From: Castanea sativa
Lineage: Eukaryota > Streptophyta > Magnoliopsida > Fagales > Fagaceae
Assembly (NCBI RefSeq): GCF_040712315.1
Contig: NC_134023.1
Span: forward strand, 17,803,442-17,867,441
Reading direction: 5' to 3'
DNA: 64,000 bases
Position 1 is the stretch's first letter, and the number at the start of each line of letters is the position of its first letter. The notes beneath the pieces were generated by a model. The model did no database searches, had not been told where the DNA came from, and worked only from the letters and a program-made list of their open reading frames with translations. Made by a program: the position numbers and the translations under genes. This document shows positions 25,534 to 37,237 of the stretch, in pieces.

Positions 25534-26682
25534 GGCTAGATTCCATTAAACTCCCTTAAAGTTTGGGCAAATACCACTCAAATCCAAAACATTTCAAAAT
25601 TAACCAATTAGGTCCCTAAACAACTTAATCCCTAACACCCTTAACACCGTAACCCCTCCATCATTTTTCTTTCCCTCTCTCAGACTTGTCTCTTTACTCT
25701 CGTTCTACTCATTTTCTTTCTCTCTCCAGTCTCTTCTCTCTTGTTCCTCTCCCTTTTTCAGACCACTCTTCACTTATATCTCTCTCTAACCTTAAATCTG
25801 CTCTAATTTTAACCATACCCAATCCCAGCCAAAGCCATAACAACAAAACCCAAATCTTACCACAAAAAGAATCTAAAAAATAATAAATAAATAAAAATAA
25901 AAACAGCCAAACCCACAACAACATAACTTAAATCCAAAAAATTCAAAAAAATCCTAGCCAAACCCACAACAAAATTCAAATCCAATAAAAAAATCATTGT
26001 AAACCAACCATAACATCAGAAGCCACAACCACCCCCTCACTACAAATCCACCCATATCAGAAGTGGCACAGGTCGATTCAGTTGATTCGAACTTGCTTTC
26101 AAAACAAGATCTGCCTAGATCTATTTCAAGTTGGCTTCAATTCAAACCCAGATCTTACGATTTTTAATCTAGATTTGGTTTGTGTTGGCTCTGATTTGGT
26201 TCTTAATATTGAGATCTTCTTCATTTTTACATGCTTGTGTGGCTGGTATTCTCTTTTTCCTATCAAAGATCGGAGAACCAAGAAACATTTAAATGAAAAC
26301 CACCACCGTATATGCTGAAAAACTGACCTCAGGCGATCTTGATCGATGCCAGTCAAAGGGAAATCCCCCATAACGATTCAATGGTACCCAATGATTTGAC
26401 TAATGAACACCCCTGAGAGGGAGTGGGCTAGGTTGGAGAGAGAGAGAGAGCGAAACAAAGGGACAAGAAAGAGAGATAGAGAAGGGAGATCTGAGAGAGA
26501 ATGAGTAAGACGAGAGAGAAGAGACAAGTTTGAGTGAGGGAAAGAAAAATGACTAAGGGGTTGCGGTGTTAAGGATGTTAGGGATTAAGTCGTCTTTTAG
26601 GGACCTAATTGGTTAATTTTGAAATGTTTTGGACTTGAGTGTTATTTGCCCAAACTTCAAGGAAGGTTAATGGAATTTACCC
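25534..26682. mobile_element. Mutator-like non-autonomous element, block 1 copy
   Basis: Terminal inverted repeats of about 200 bp: the left end reads ATTCCATTAAACTCCCTTAA and the right end is its near complement. The 9-bp target duplications TACATATTA lie at 25525-25533 and 26683-26691. The interior (about 750 bp) is rich in CT/GA tracts and has no transposase. A second copy is at 58672-59833 and a broken third copy starts at 28480. Confidence 0.87.
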
Positions 26683-26691
26683 TACATATTA

Positions 26692-27258
26692 ACTACCCAA
26701 CCTATTAATTCTTGGTAGGACCTAACTTGTCAATTTGCCTTATTGCACACTTACATTCTCAATTACAAATACCTAAAACCTCCAAATGGACACTTGAATG
26801 TTATTTTTTATATGACTTTAAAAGTTTATGGGTGATTCTTGAAGTTTTGAAGCATATCATTGTTATTTTGGATGTTTTGGGTACATTTTCATAATTTTGA
26901 TGGTTTTGGAGTGTAATTTTGTCATTTTAGTGGTTTTATAAGTTATTCGATTATATTGGTGACATTGAAGGTATATATTTTATTTAGGAACTCCAAAATA
27001 ACACATGAAAGTTTGATGACAATTCATGAAGTTTTGAGGCATATCTCATTATTATTTTCTATGTTTTGTGGGGGCATATTTGCCATTTCAATGGTTTTGA
27101 GTGTGATGTTGTCATTTTGGTGGTTTTACAAGTTATTTGGATATATTGGTGTCTTTGAAGGAAATTTTGTGATTTAGAACGTATCATTGTTATTTTTGTT
27201 ATTATTTATTTTTAAGTTCAAAGTTATTTTGGTTATTTTGCAAGTTGAGAGCAAAAGA
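26692..27258. other. Non-coding tail of block 1
   Basis: Up to 26908 it matches 59843-60058, where block 2 is interrupted by the copia LTR. The rest (T-rich, with two imperfect repeats of a TTTTGATGGTTTTGGAGTG-like phrase) is unique here. I see no gene. Confidence 0.55.
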
Positions 27259-28055
27259 CGGGAAGCCTGTGTGTGAGTTCCTTATCATTGTTTAGTACAT
27301 AGACAAGGTTTGGAATGATAAGTCTCCATTGTTGCCCTCTGATCCTTACTAGAGAGCTCAAGCCAGGTTCTGGGATGATTTTGTTGATAAGAAGGTACCT
27401 TTTGTACAATTTCTTTTCCTTGTGTTTTTCTTTTTCTCAGTTTTCATTGGTATCTGAGTCTCATACATTTGACCTTTTTTTTGTTTTATTTTAGTTTTTT
27501 AATTTTCAGTTAATACTGCGTGAAATATTTTATGTTTATGTTTCTGAGGTTGGATTCGCTAGATTTCTTTTAAAAAATGTTATGTTGGAATGTTTATAGA
27601 TTCTATTGTAATTTACTAATTCGCAGGTCATGTCAAGGCAGTGATTCAATTAGACATGCAAGATGACTGTATAAAATATTTGACCAAAGAACTTGCTAAT
27701 TCTATGAAACTATATAAAATATTGTGATTAAAAAAAATTTGTGAATTTGAACTTAATCTTAAAACTCCTAGAGTTTTATCATTTGATAAGTAGTCGAAGA
27801 TACTGGGTCTTGTTCTTTATCCATTAAGTTGTTCACCAAGGATTTCATATATTTGAGGAAGATTAAATAACTACCTAAAATATAAAATTCAGAAAACTAC
27901 ATGAAAATTTAATAAAAAATTAAATTAAATTAACAGTGGATAAAGGCAACCCCATACTCTGTCCTGCATCATCTTCAAAGAAAAAAATAACCTCAAATAT
28001 GATTTCCTACTGAAATTAAGGTACTTTTTTTGACAGATGGAGCTTTTATTATTGG
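27259..28055 (+). pseudogene. GSTU gene fragment (end of exon 1 plus intron)
   Basis: 27259-27394 matches the last 45 codons of exon 1 of the intact gene ([20 protein letters not shown]) and ends at the same DKK|GT donor. 27395-28055 matches its intron up to about 49670. Two in-frame stops, both TAG where the intact gene has CAG (IV*Y and PY*RA), and Ala-to-Asp in WDDFVDKK show decay. There is no exon 2. It derives from the intact-type gene, not from the pseudogene 1/2 type, judging by the GATAAGAAGGTACC donor. Confidence 0.82.
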
Positions 28056-28655
28056 CTTTTTTATAATAAAAAATAGGATTTAATGTAAATGGAATTCAAT
28101 TTATCGGTAAGGTACGTAATATTTTTTGTATTTTGGTGTAAATTGTTTCAACCGAAAATATTTTCAAAATAAATACCTTGTTTTTCAATGTTTGTGTAAA
28201 TGAAAATTCTTTAGAAAATTTATTTTTCAGTGTTTCGCTCATACAAAAGATTACAAATTTCCTATATTTTTTATATAGATATCAAAAAACAAATTTAATT
28301 CATCACTTTCAAAAATTAATATAGCATAATTAGTATCAAACTAAAAATAATAAAATAATGTTAGAGAAAATTACACTTATAAGCACAATCAAAATGAAAG
28401 AGCAACAAGAAGAAATAAAGTCAAACTATCAACTAAAGTTAATAAAATAAGAATGATTAGTTCAACATAATACTTATTAGGGTAAATTCCATTAACCTCC
28501 CCTAAAGTTTGGGCAAATACCACTCAAGTCCAAAACATTTCAAAATTAACCAATTAGGTCTCTAAAAGACAACTTAATCTCTAACACCCTTAACACTGTA
28601 ACCCCTCCATCATTTTTCTTTCCCTCTCTCAAACTTGTCTCTTCTCTCTCAAACT
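28048..28655. repeat. Third partial copy of the block, with the Mutator-like left TIR
   Basis: It matches 25108-25700 and 58243-58845. The target sequence TACTTATTA (28471-28479) precedes the TIR of the Mutator-like element (from 28480), which is cut at about 28655 by TAT fragment D. Confidence 0.8.
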
Positions 28656-28661
28656 TGTTTT

Positions 28662-30321
28662 TATAAGGTGGCCTTTTGTGCGGCCTTAGATTCCCCATCC
28701 ATCCCTTTATCATGGAGCTTCTCCAACACCTAGGTATAGCATCGAGGCAACTTATGCCCAATTCTTGGTGGAGCTTCATCAGTTTGATGGAGATATGGAT
28801 GATCATAATGGAGGGAGACATGATTAGGGTGGACGAACTCTTACATTTGCACCATCTAAAAGAGTCGAAGGAGTTTGGGTAGTATGAGCTGGTGCCTTGG
28901 GATAGGAAGTCTCACCTCATCGCGAGTCTACCTTCGTCATTTTGCTATTGAAAGTCTACGTACTTCTTCGTCTTGGGAGATGTCTGGGAAACCCTTTTAG
29001 ACAACCTTCGAGGAGACATACCTAGGTTGCTGTGTAGGTAGGGGACACCCAAACTTGGTGCGTCTTCCTTCATTTCTACTTCGTGTTGTTTTTTTTTTTT
29101 AGGTACTTACCTTTGGCTCGTCTAACTCTAACACCTCGTATTCATTTGCTTCTTGCAGCCAAGACTTGTCCAAAGTTGAAAAGCAAGTACAAAAGCCGTG
29201 TCAAGAATGCTACAGAATACGCGGGCACTATTGACGATTTTGAAGAACTAATTGACCCCAAGACGTTGGCTCGTCATTTCTTAGGTCTTGAACCTTCTCC
29301 CTACGTCTTGCACTCAATAGCCAGAGAAGAGAAAAGTAAGCATTCGTTGTTTAGTGCCCTCGCCTTTCTCCTTCTAGTCTTGTTGCTAACATCCTATTTA
29401 TGGTGATCTTTTGCACAAATGGAAACCAAGCCTTATCCAGCCTTGCTCAAAAACGTCCTCGGGCAGTGAAGGAGGTCGTGGAGACCACCGCATCTAATCC
29501 CATTGCTTCTAACCCCAAGGTCGCTTCTCCTATTGCCTTCGTTGAAGAGATCACCCCTCATCCCAAGAAGGCTTGTGGTGGTGACAAAGGGAAGAGCAAG
29601 GTTGATGCCAGTATTTGGGACGACGCTACCACTGCCATGGGGAGAACCCACAACGTCGTCACTCCCGAGGAGTTAAAGGGTTTGAATTTTGTTCCTTCCT
29701 ATGAGCTACTGAGTTGTCATATCTATAAGCTTGTCCAGGTACACTCTTGAGCTTTATCCTTGTCACCACAATTTCTTTCTTGTTGTGATTTTTGTTTTAT
29801 CCTTTATTGTGGTTGTATTTTTGCTTAAGGTCCTAGGAGAAGTTGTCCATCTTACCACTGAGTACCTGACTAGTGAGAAGAAGGTCATCATGGCCAACCC
29901 CAAAGTTGATTCCTTAAAAGTTGAGGGTTCCACTTTGAGGAAGGAGCTCATAGCGGCGTTGGACGGTGGGAACCATATGAAGGAGAAGATCAAGGTCCTG
30001 ACAAACGAGCTGGAGGCCGAGAGACCATTGACAAAGCAGAAAAACGAGCAACTCCAGGTAGCAAGGCGCGAGGCTTCAAAGACTAGAAATGAAGCGGTGC
30101 AGGCTTTTCAGCAAACTGATAAGTATAACGGCGTCCATCTTGGATGGTACTTCAAGGGTTTTGAACTGCTGAGGAGGTACTTGGCCAAACATAACCATGG
30201 GATGGACATGGAAAACTTGGACCTCGAGGCTGTTGAAAAGGAGATGGAAGTTGAAGAAGCTGCTGCTGGAGATGCCACTAATGAGGGGGTTGGTGATGGC
30301 GGTGACGACCAAACTGTTTGA
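28662..30321 (+). pseudogene. Antisense spliced ORF of TAT fragment D
   Basis: Best preserved 3' half of this antisense gene. The Transposase_28-like region (CGLRFPIHPFIMELLQHLGI, QLMPNSWWSFISLMEIWMI) is followed by exons YKSRVKNATEYAGTIDDFEE and the linker PHPKKACGGDKGKSKVDASI. After the intron comes an open coiled-coil exon from VLGEVVHLTTEYLTSEKKVI to a glycine/acidic tail ending GDGGDDQTV at 30321. Donor GTAAGC follows EEKS near 29337. The last exon has no internal stop, unlike copies B and C. Function is unknown. Confidence 0.72.
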
Positions 30322-30555
30322 ATCTTTTCAAAAAAAAGTTTACTATCCTTTTTTTTTTGCTCCGTCTATTTTGGCGCCTTTCAAATTTACTGTTGAACAC
30401 TCTTTAAAGTTTTGGGTGCCCTATAAATTTTGGGCTTTTAAATTGCGCTTTCTTGAACACTGCATCTAATTCAAACAATTTCATCTTCATTTGACCTTGC
30501 AAAATTTTACATTTCCCTCTATATAAATTTTTCTTCGTGTTATCTGCATTGGAAT

Positions 30556-30900
30556 ACGTCAATAGACTTATATCCTCTGAAGGATTTTTGTCTTTGGCTT
30601 CATCAATAGACTTATATCCTGTGAAGGATTTAGGTCTTAGGCCTCATCAATAGACTTATGTCCTTTGAAGGATTTTTCTTTGGCTTCGTCATCAAACTTA
30701 TATCCTTTGAAGGATTTACGTCTTTGGCCTCGTCAATAGACTTATATTCTTTGAAGGATTTATGTCTTTAGCCTCGTCACGAGACTTACATCCTTTGAAG
30801 GATTTATGTATTTGGCCTCGTCATTAGACTTATATTCTTTGAAGGATTTATGTCTTAGGCCTCGTCATCAGACTTATATCCTTTGAAGGATTAATGTTTT
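30556..30900. repeat. 45-bp tandem repeat array in TAT fragment D, about 8 units
   Basis: Same unit family as 11171-11600 (core TATATCCTTTGAAGGATTTA), eight units. It has two fewer units than copy B. Confidence 0.9.
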
Positions 30901-31017
30901 TATGAGCTGTTAATGCTTTTAGAGGAGACTTTTTATGGGCTGAGTAACTTCTGAATGAATTCTTTATTGCATTGCTTAAAAATGAAACAAGAATTTAATC
31001 AATGATTACAAATGATT

Positions 31018-31507
31018 ATCCTCCTACTGGTGACACCTCTTCAAGTGTTCGACATTCCAGGGACGAGGTAACTTGTTGCCATCCAACGACTCTAGGTGGT
31101 AGCTTCCTTGTCTGGAATAGTGGGTGACTTTGTAAGGGCCTTCCTAGGTAGGGCCAAGTTTTCCATGAACTGGGTAATTCGTTGTAGGCATAACTTTCTT
31201 GAGGACGAGGGCTCCTATGTTAAATCTCCTGAGCTTTACTCTCTAGTTGTAGTGCCCTGACATCTTCTATTAGTACCTTGATATTCTTCTAGACGTGTCA
31301 TCTCTTATCTCGTCTAAACAGTCCAGGTTCGTCCTTAGTTGTTCGTTGTTGATTTCTTCGTCGAAGAATTCTCTCCTTACGCCGGTGACCCCCACCTCGA
31401 TGGGGAATATAGCTTCCGTGCCGTACGTCAGGTTGAACGACGTCTCTCCCGTGGGGGTTCTAGTCGTGGTTCTGTAGGCCCAAATTACACTTAGCAGTTC
31501 TTCAGGC
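31018..31507 (-). pseudogene. TAT fragment D integrase C-terminal remnant
   Basis: Minus-strand remnants correspond to the copy B and C integrase C-terminal region (equivalents of LPRPWNVEHLKRYH and LGPTWEGPYKVTHYS). They are broken by stops, and the remnant ends at the rearrangement joint at 31507. Confidence 0.65.
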
Positions 31508-31826
31508 CATCCTAAAATTTATTTTTCTTAACTTCTCAAAATGATTACCAGTAAGAAAGTGAGTTGATTAAAGTAGAAGAAGAAAAAACTTTGACAAAGT
31601 AGAACCAAAAATAAATTTATTAAAAGCAATAAATAAAATAGTAAAAAGCATGATTTCAGATAGAATAGAATAAAGAAGTAGAATATATGTGTAACTTTGG
31701 AAGGTTTTGTAACGCGGTGTCTCATATATTTGTGGTCACTTTTTTATTTCTTTTGCTGGTGCAATATATTTAAAAAATTATAAGTTGGGATTATTAGAGG
31801 TTTGTTCAATTTAGTTAGAAAAAGAA
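31508..31826 (+). pseudogene. GSTU pseudogene intron fragment
   Basis: Matches 20022-20345 and 53076-53390, the intron of GSTU pseudogenes 1 and 2. No exon sequence is included. It is sandwiched between TAT fragment D and TAT copy C. Confidence 0.8.
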
Positions 31827-33696
31827 GTGTGTTCTCTGACGAGACCAGGATTCGTCTCTGTTGTCCAGGTAAGAAGGCTTGCGCCTTCAATCCTAGGGAG
31901 GTATGTTTTTATAAGGCTACCCTTTTGTGCGGCCTCAGATTCCCCGTCCATCCCTTTATCATGGAGCTTCTCCACCACCTAGGTATAGCATCGGGGCAAC
32001 TTATGCCCAATTCTTGGCAGACCGTCATCAGTTTGATGGAGATATGGATGATCATAACAGAGGGAGATATGATTAGGGTGGACGAACTCTTACATTTGCA
32101 CCATCTAAAAGAGTCGAAGGAGTTTGGATACTATGAGCTGGTGCCCTGGGATAGGAAGTCTTGCCTCATCGTGATTCTACCTTCATCATTTTGCTACAGA
32201 AAGTCTAGGTACTTCTTCAACTTAGGAGATGTCTGGGAAACCCATTTGGATGACCTTCGGGGAGACATACCTAGGTTGCTGTGTAGGTAGGGGACACCTA
32301 GACTTGGTGTGTCTTCCTTCATTTCTGATTCATGTTGATTTTTGTTTTAGGTACTTACCTTTGGCTCGTTTGACTCTAACGCCTTGTATTCGTTTGCTTC
32401 TTGCAGCCAAGACTCGTCCAAAGTCGAAAAGCAGGTACAAGAGTTGCGTCAAGAGTGCTACAGAGTACGCAAGCACTATTGATGATTTTGACGAACTAAT
32501 TGACCCCAGGATGTTGGCTCGTCATTTCTTGGGTCTTGAACCTTCTCCCTACATCTTGCGCTCAATAGCCAAAGAAGAGAAAAGTAAGTATTAGTCGTTT
32601 AGCACCCTCGTTTTTCTCCTTCTAGTCTTGTTGCTAACATCTTGTTTGTGGTGATCTTTTGCAGAAATGGCAACCAAGTTTAACTAAGAATTTTATGCTA
32701 AATTGAGATCAAAGAAGAATGAACCCTTATCCAGCCATGCTTAGAAACGTCCTCGGGCAGCGAAGGAGGTCGTGGAGACCACCACATCTACTCCTGTTGC
32801 TTTTGACCCCAAGGCTGCTTCTCCTACTACTGTCATTGAGGAGATCAGCCCTCGTCCCAAGAAGGCTCGTGGTGGCGACAAAGGGAAGAGCAAGGTTGAT
32901 GCCAGTATTTGGGATAATGGTGCCACTACCATAGGGAGGGCCCACAACGTTGTCACTCCCAAGGAGTTAAAGGGTTTGAATTATGTTCCTTCCCATGAGC
33001 TGGTGAGTCTTCATAACCATAAGCTCGTCCAGGTACACTTTTGAGCTTTATCCTTGTCACCACAATTTCTTTCTTGTTGTGATTTATGTTCTGTCCCTTA
33101 TTATGGTTGTATTTTTGCTTAAGGTCCTGGGAGAAGCTGTCCATCTTACCACTAAGTACTTGACTAGTGAGAAAAAGGTCGTCATGGCCAACTCCAAAGT
33201 TGATGCCTTAAAAGCTGAGGGTTCCACTTTGAGGAAGGAGTTGATAGTGGCGATGGACGGTGGGAACCAGATGAAGGAGAATATCAAGGTCCTGAAGGAC
33301 GACCTGAAAGCCAAGAAGCTATTGACAGAGCAGAAAGATGAGCAATTCCAGGCAATAGGGTGCAAGGCTTCAAAGGCTAGAGATGAAACAGTGTAGGCTT
33401 TTCAGTAAACTGATGAGTATAACATCGTCCATCTTGGTTGGTACTTCAAGGGTTTTGAACTACTAAGGTACTTGGCCAAAGATAACCCTGGGATGGACCT
33501 GGACAACCTGGACCTCGAGGCTGTTGAAAAGGAGATGGGAGCTGAAGAAGCTGCTGCTGGAGACGCCACTAATGAGGGGGCTGGTGATGGCAGTGATGAC
33601 CAAACTGTTGGAATCTTTTCAGAAAAAAGTTTACTATCTTCTTTTTTTTTTTTTTTTTGCTTCGTCTATTTTAGGACCTTTCAAATTTACTATTGA
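31827..33696 (+). pseudogene. Antisense spliced ORF of TAT copy C
   Basis: The first open segment encodes a Transposase_28-like (PF04195-like) domain: CGLRFPVHPFIMELLHHLGI, GQLMPNSWQTVISLMEIWMI, then KSRYFFNLGDVWETHLDD. Later exons read EYASTIDDFDELIDP and LARHFLGLEPSPYILRSIAK. Introns are visible: 32584-32664 (donor GTAAGT, acceptor TTTTGCAG) joins EEKK|MATKF in frame; 33033-33123 joins HKLVQ|VLGEAVHL in phase 0. The last exon is a coiled coil with acidic tail. Decay includes TAG for CAG and TAA for CAA near 33394-33408, and the normal TGA stop has become GGA, extending the frame to 33696. Confidence 0.75.
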
Positions 33697-33855
33697 ACAC
33701 TCTTTAAGATTTTGGGTGCCCTATTGTTTTTGGGCTTTTACATTATGCTTTCTTGAACACTGCATCTAATTCAAACAATTTCATCTTCATTTGACCTTGT
33801 AAAATTTTACATTTTCCTCTGTATAAATTTTTCTTCATTGTATATGCATCTGAAT

Positions 33856-34200
33856 ACGTCAATAGACTTATATCCTTTGAAGGATTTTTGTCTTTGGCTT
33901 TGTCAATAGACTTATATCCTGTGAAGGATTTAGATCTTAGGCCTCGTCAACAGACTTATGTCCTTTGAAGGATTTTTCTTTGGCCTCATCATCAGACTTA
34001 TATCCTTTGAAGGATTTATGTCTTAGGGCTCATCAATAGACTTATATCCTTTGAAGGATTTATGTCTTTAGCCTCGTCATGAGACTTACATCCTTTAAAG
34101 GATTTATGTATTTGGCCTCGTCATTAGACTTATATCCTTTGAAGGATTTATGTCTTAGGAAACATCTGTAGACATATATCCTTTGAAGGATTTGTGTTTT
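33856..34200. repeat. 45-bp tandem repeat array in TAT copy C, about 8 units
   Basis: Same unit family and order as in copies B and D. One unit has TTTAAAG instead of TTTGAAG in its dyad. Confidence 0.9.
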
Positions 34201-34340
34201 TGTGAGCTATTAATGCTTTTAGAGGAGACTTTTTATGGGCTGAGTAACTTTTGAATGATTTCTTTATTGCATAGCTTAAAAATGAAACAAAAATTTAATC
34301 AATGATTACAAATGATTATCATCCTACTGGTGAAACCTCT

Positions 34341-35760
34341 TCAAGTGTTCGATGTTCCAGGGACGAGGTAACTTGTTGTCGTCCAACAACTCCAGGTGGT
34401 AGCTTCCTTGTCTAGAATAGTGGGTGACTTTGTAGGGGCCTTCCCAAGTAGGGCCAAGTTTCCATAAGCTGGGTAATTCATTGCAGGCGTAACTTTCCTG
34501 AAGATGAGGTCTCCTATGTTGAATCTCCTAAGCTTTACTCTCTGGTTGTACAACCCCAAATTCTTCTGTTGGTACCTTGACATTCTTCTGGATGTGTCAT
34601 CCCTTATTTTGTCTAGACAGTCCAGGTTCTTCCTCAGTTGTTCGTTGTTGGTTTCTTCGTCGAAGAATTCTCTCCTTATGTTAGTGACCCCTACCTCAAT
34701 GGGGATTATAGCTTCCGTGTCATACGTCAGGTTGAACGACGTCTCTCTCATGGGGGTTCTGGTAGAGTTTTGTAGGCCTAAAGGATGCTTGGTAGTTAAT
34801 CAAGCCATGCCCCCTTTACCCCCTCCAGTTGAACTTTGATGGCCTTTAGCAAGGTTCAATTGGTCACTTCAATTTGTCTGTTGGCTTATGGGTGTCCCAG
34901 TGACAAGAAATGGTTCTTGATCCCAAGTCCCGAGCAGAAACATTTGAACACCTAGTTGTCAAACTGTTTGCCATTATCCGATATAATCATCCTCGGTATG
35001 TCAAACTTGCAAATAATGTTCTTCCCCAAAAATCCTTGTACCTTTCCCTCCGTGATTGTTGCCAGAGCCTTTACTTCTACCCATTTTGTAAAATAGTCAA
35101 TTGCTGCAAGTAATAATTTTACCTACTTTTTACCTTGGGGCAGAAGGCCCACTATGTCGATCCCCCACTGCGCGAATAACCATGGAGAGGTTATGATCGT
35201 CATTTTCTCTCCTAGGGTTCTATGGATGTTCCCATACTTTTAGCACTTCTCACATCTCTTGATGAAGTCCTTTGCTTCTTTTCGCATTGTTGGCCAGAAG
35301 TAGCCTGTCCTGGTAATCTTGGATATAAGAGATCTTGGTCTAGTGTGATCTCCGCAGATGCCTTTGTGAACTTCTTCTAGGATATACCTTGCTTCTTACT
35401 CTTCGACACACTTCAAGTAGGGGAGAAAAAAACCTCTTTTGTAAAGCACGTCATTTTGGAGCGTGAATCTGGTAGCTCTTTTCTTTATCTTCCTTGCCTC
35501 ATTTGGATTTGATGGTAGGTGGCCATCCTTCAGGTAGGAGATGATGGGTGTCATCCAGCTTGTGCTCTCTTGTATCACGAATGTATGGAACTCTTCTATA
35601 CTGGGGAAGTTTTGTACTTTCATCCTGATCCCCAATGGGTCTTCTTCAACTTCAGACAATGCTTATCTAGCCACTTCATCTGCTTCCATGTTCAAACTCC
35701 ATGGAACTTGCATAAACTCTACTTGTTCCAGATCTCTAGCAAGCTAGTTCGTCAACTTCA
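34341..35760 (-). pseudogene. TAT copy C integrase
   Basis: The C-terminal region (34341-34751) reads TSFNLTYDTEAIIPIEVGV, YNQRVKLRRFNIGDLIFRKV, then shifts frame after MNYPAYGNLA. The N-terminal part at 35396-35659 has KKRATRFTLQNDVLYKRGFF and LPYLKCVEE, preceding the zinc module. The core between them is broken by stops. It aligns in order with the copy B integrase. Confidence 0.78.
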
Positions 35761-37237
35761 AGTACTTCTACATCCTTTACTCTTTTGCTTCATAATCCCC
35801 TTTAATCTGTCCGATTACTAACCTAGAGTCACTTTTTAGGAGTACTTTTTTGGCTTCCATGGACTAAGCCAATCTCAGCCCTATTAGTAGTGCTTCATAC
35901 TTAGCCTTATTGTTGGTGGCTAGGAATTGGAGCTAGACCCCGTACTTCAAGGCATCCCTTTCTGGTGAGGTTATGACGACTCCGACTCCTCCTCTGCCTT
36001 TGACTGATGATCCATCAGTTTGGACCGTCCATGACTCTGCTACATCTGCCAGGCTATCTTTAGGCTTCGTGACTTTAGCGATGAAGTCTGCTAGTACTTG
36101 GACCTTTATTGCCGTTTGTGGTCTGTATTTAATGTCGAATTGGCTCAGCTCGACTACCCATTGTACCATTCATCTAGTGGCATCTAGGTCCATCATGAAG
36201 AGGATGGGATTTGCCTAGAAATATGGACGTAGCTTCCGAGAGGCAACGATCAAAGCAAAAGTGTACTTCTCGATGCGCGGGTACTTCGCTTCCGCTCCTT
36301 AAAAGTCTTGTCTTACATAGTACACAGGGCGTTGGATCCTTGATTCTTATCGATAAGGGCTACACTTACTACCTTGGTAGAGATAGCCAGATAGAGGAAC
36401 AAGTTTTTTCCCACTTTTGACGGGCTTAGTAATGGCGGGTTACTCACATAGCGTTTTAGCTCCTGAAACGCCGCTTCGCATTCGTCGGTCCACGTGAAGG
36501 CCTATTTGAGGGTCTTGGAGACTGGAAGGCATTTATTTGTCGCCCTTGAGACGAAGCGGTTTAATGCCGCTACTCTTCCTATCAACCTTTGTACCTCCTT
36601 GATATTACTTGAGGAGGTCATCTCCAATATAGCTTTCACCTTCTCCGGATTAGCTTCTATGCCTCATTGTGACACCATAAAGCAAGGAACTTCCTCGAGG
36701 AAACTCTGAATGCACACGTCACTGGGTTCAACTTCATATGGTACCATCTCAGAGTTTTGAACATTTCCTCTAGGTCGTCCAAATGACTTTCTACTTCATT
36801 ACTCTTGACGAGCATATCATCTATGTACACCTCCATATTTCTCCTGATTTGTTCACTGAACATATGGTTTACTAACCTCTAGTAGGTAACTCCTGCGTTC
36901 TTCAACCCGAATGGTATGAGTCTGTAACAATAGAGTCCTTGACTGTTGATGAAGATCTTCTTCTAACATCTGGATTTGGTTGTACCTCGAGAATGCGTCC
37001 ATAAATATTAATTGCTTGTGTCTTGTCATGGAATCAAAGAGCTGGTCAATTCTAGGCAAAGGGAAGTTGTCTTTTGGGCAGGCTCGATTTAGATCCGTGA
37101 AATCCACACACATCCTCCATTTTCCCTTTGCTTTCTTTACCATGACTACGTTAGCCAACCACTCCAGGTAGTACAGTTCACGGATGAACTTGGTTGTCAG
37201 GAGCTTATTTACTTTTTCCACGATAGCCTTGTTCCTC
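35761..37237 (-). pseudogene. TAT copy C reverse transcriptase and RNase H regions
   Basis: RT palm: WLANVVMVKKAKGKWRMC, VDFTDLNRACPKDNFPLPRI and FMDAFSRYNQIQM (36853-37221). Active site: MEVYIDDMLVKSNEVESHLD (36657-36863). A deletion of about 14 bp at about 36945-36960 relative to copy B shifts the frame between these parts. The archaeal-like RNase H start SWTVQTDGSSVKGRGGVGVV is at 35933-36169, preceded by QWVVELSQFDIKYRP, the end of the first RNase H. Confidence 0.82.

Larger units (their letters stand above)
28656..31507 (-). mobile_element. TAT-clade fragment D
   Basis: Corresponds to about 31905-34808 of copy C: antisense ORF on the plus strand, 45-bp array, and the C-terminal end of integrase on the minus strand. 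Both ends are abrupt. The left end cuts the Mutator-like TIR and the right end joins a piece of GSTU intron, so it marks a rearrangement breakpoint and not a clean insertion. Confidence 0.82.
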
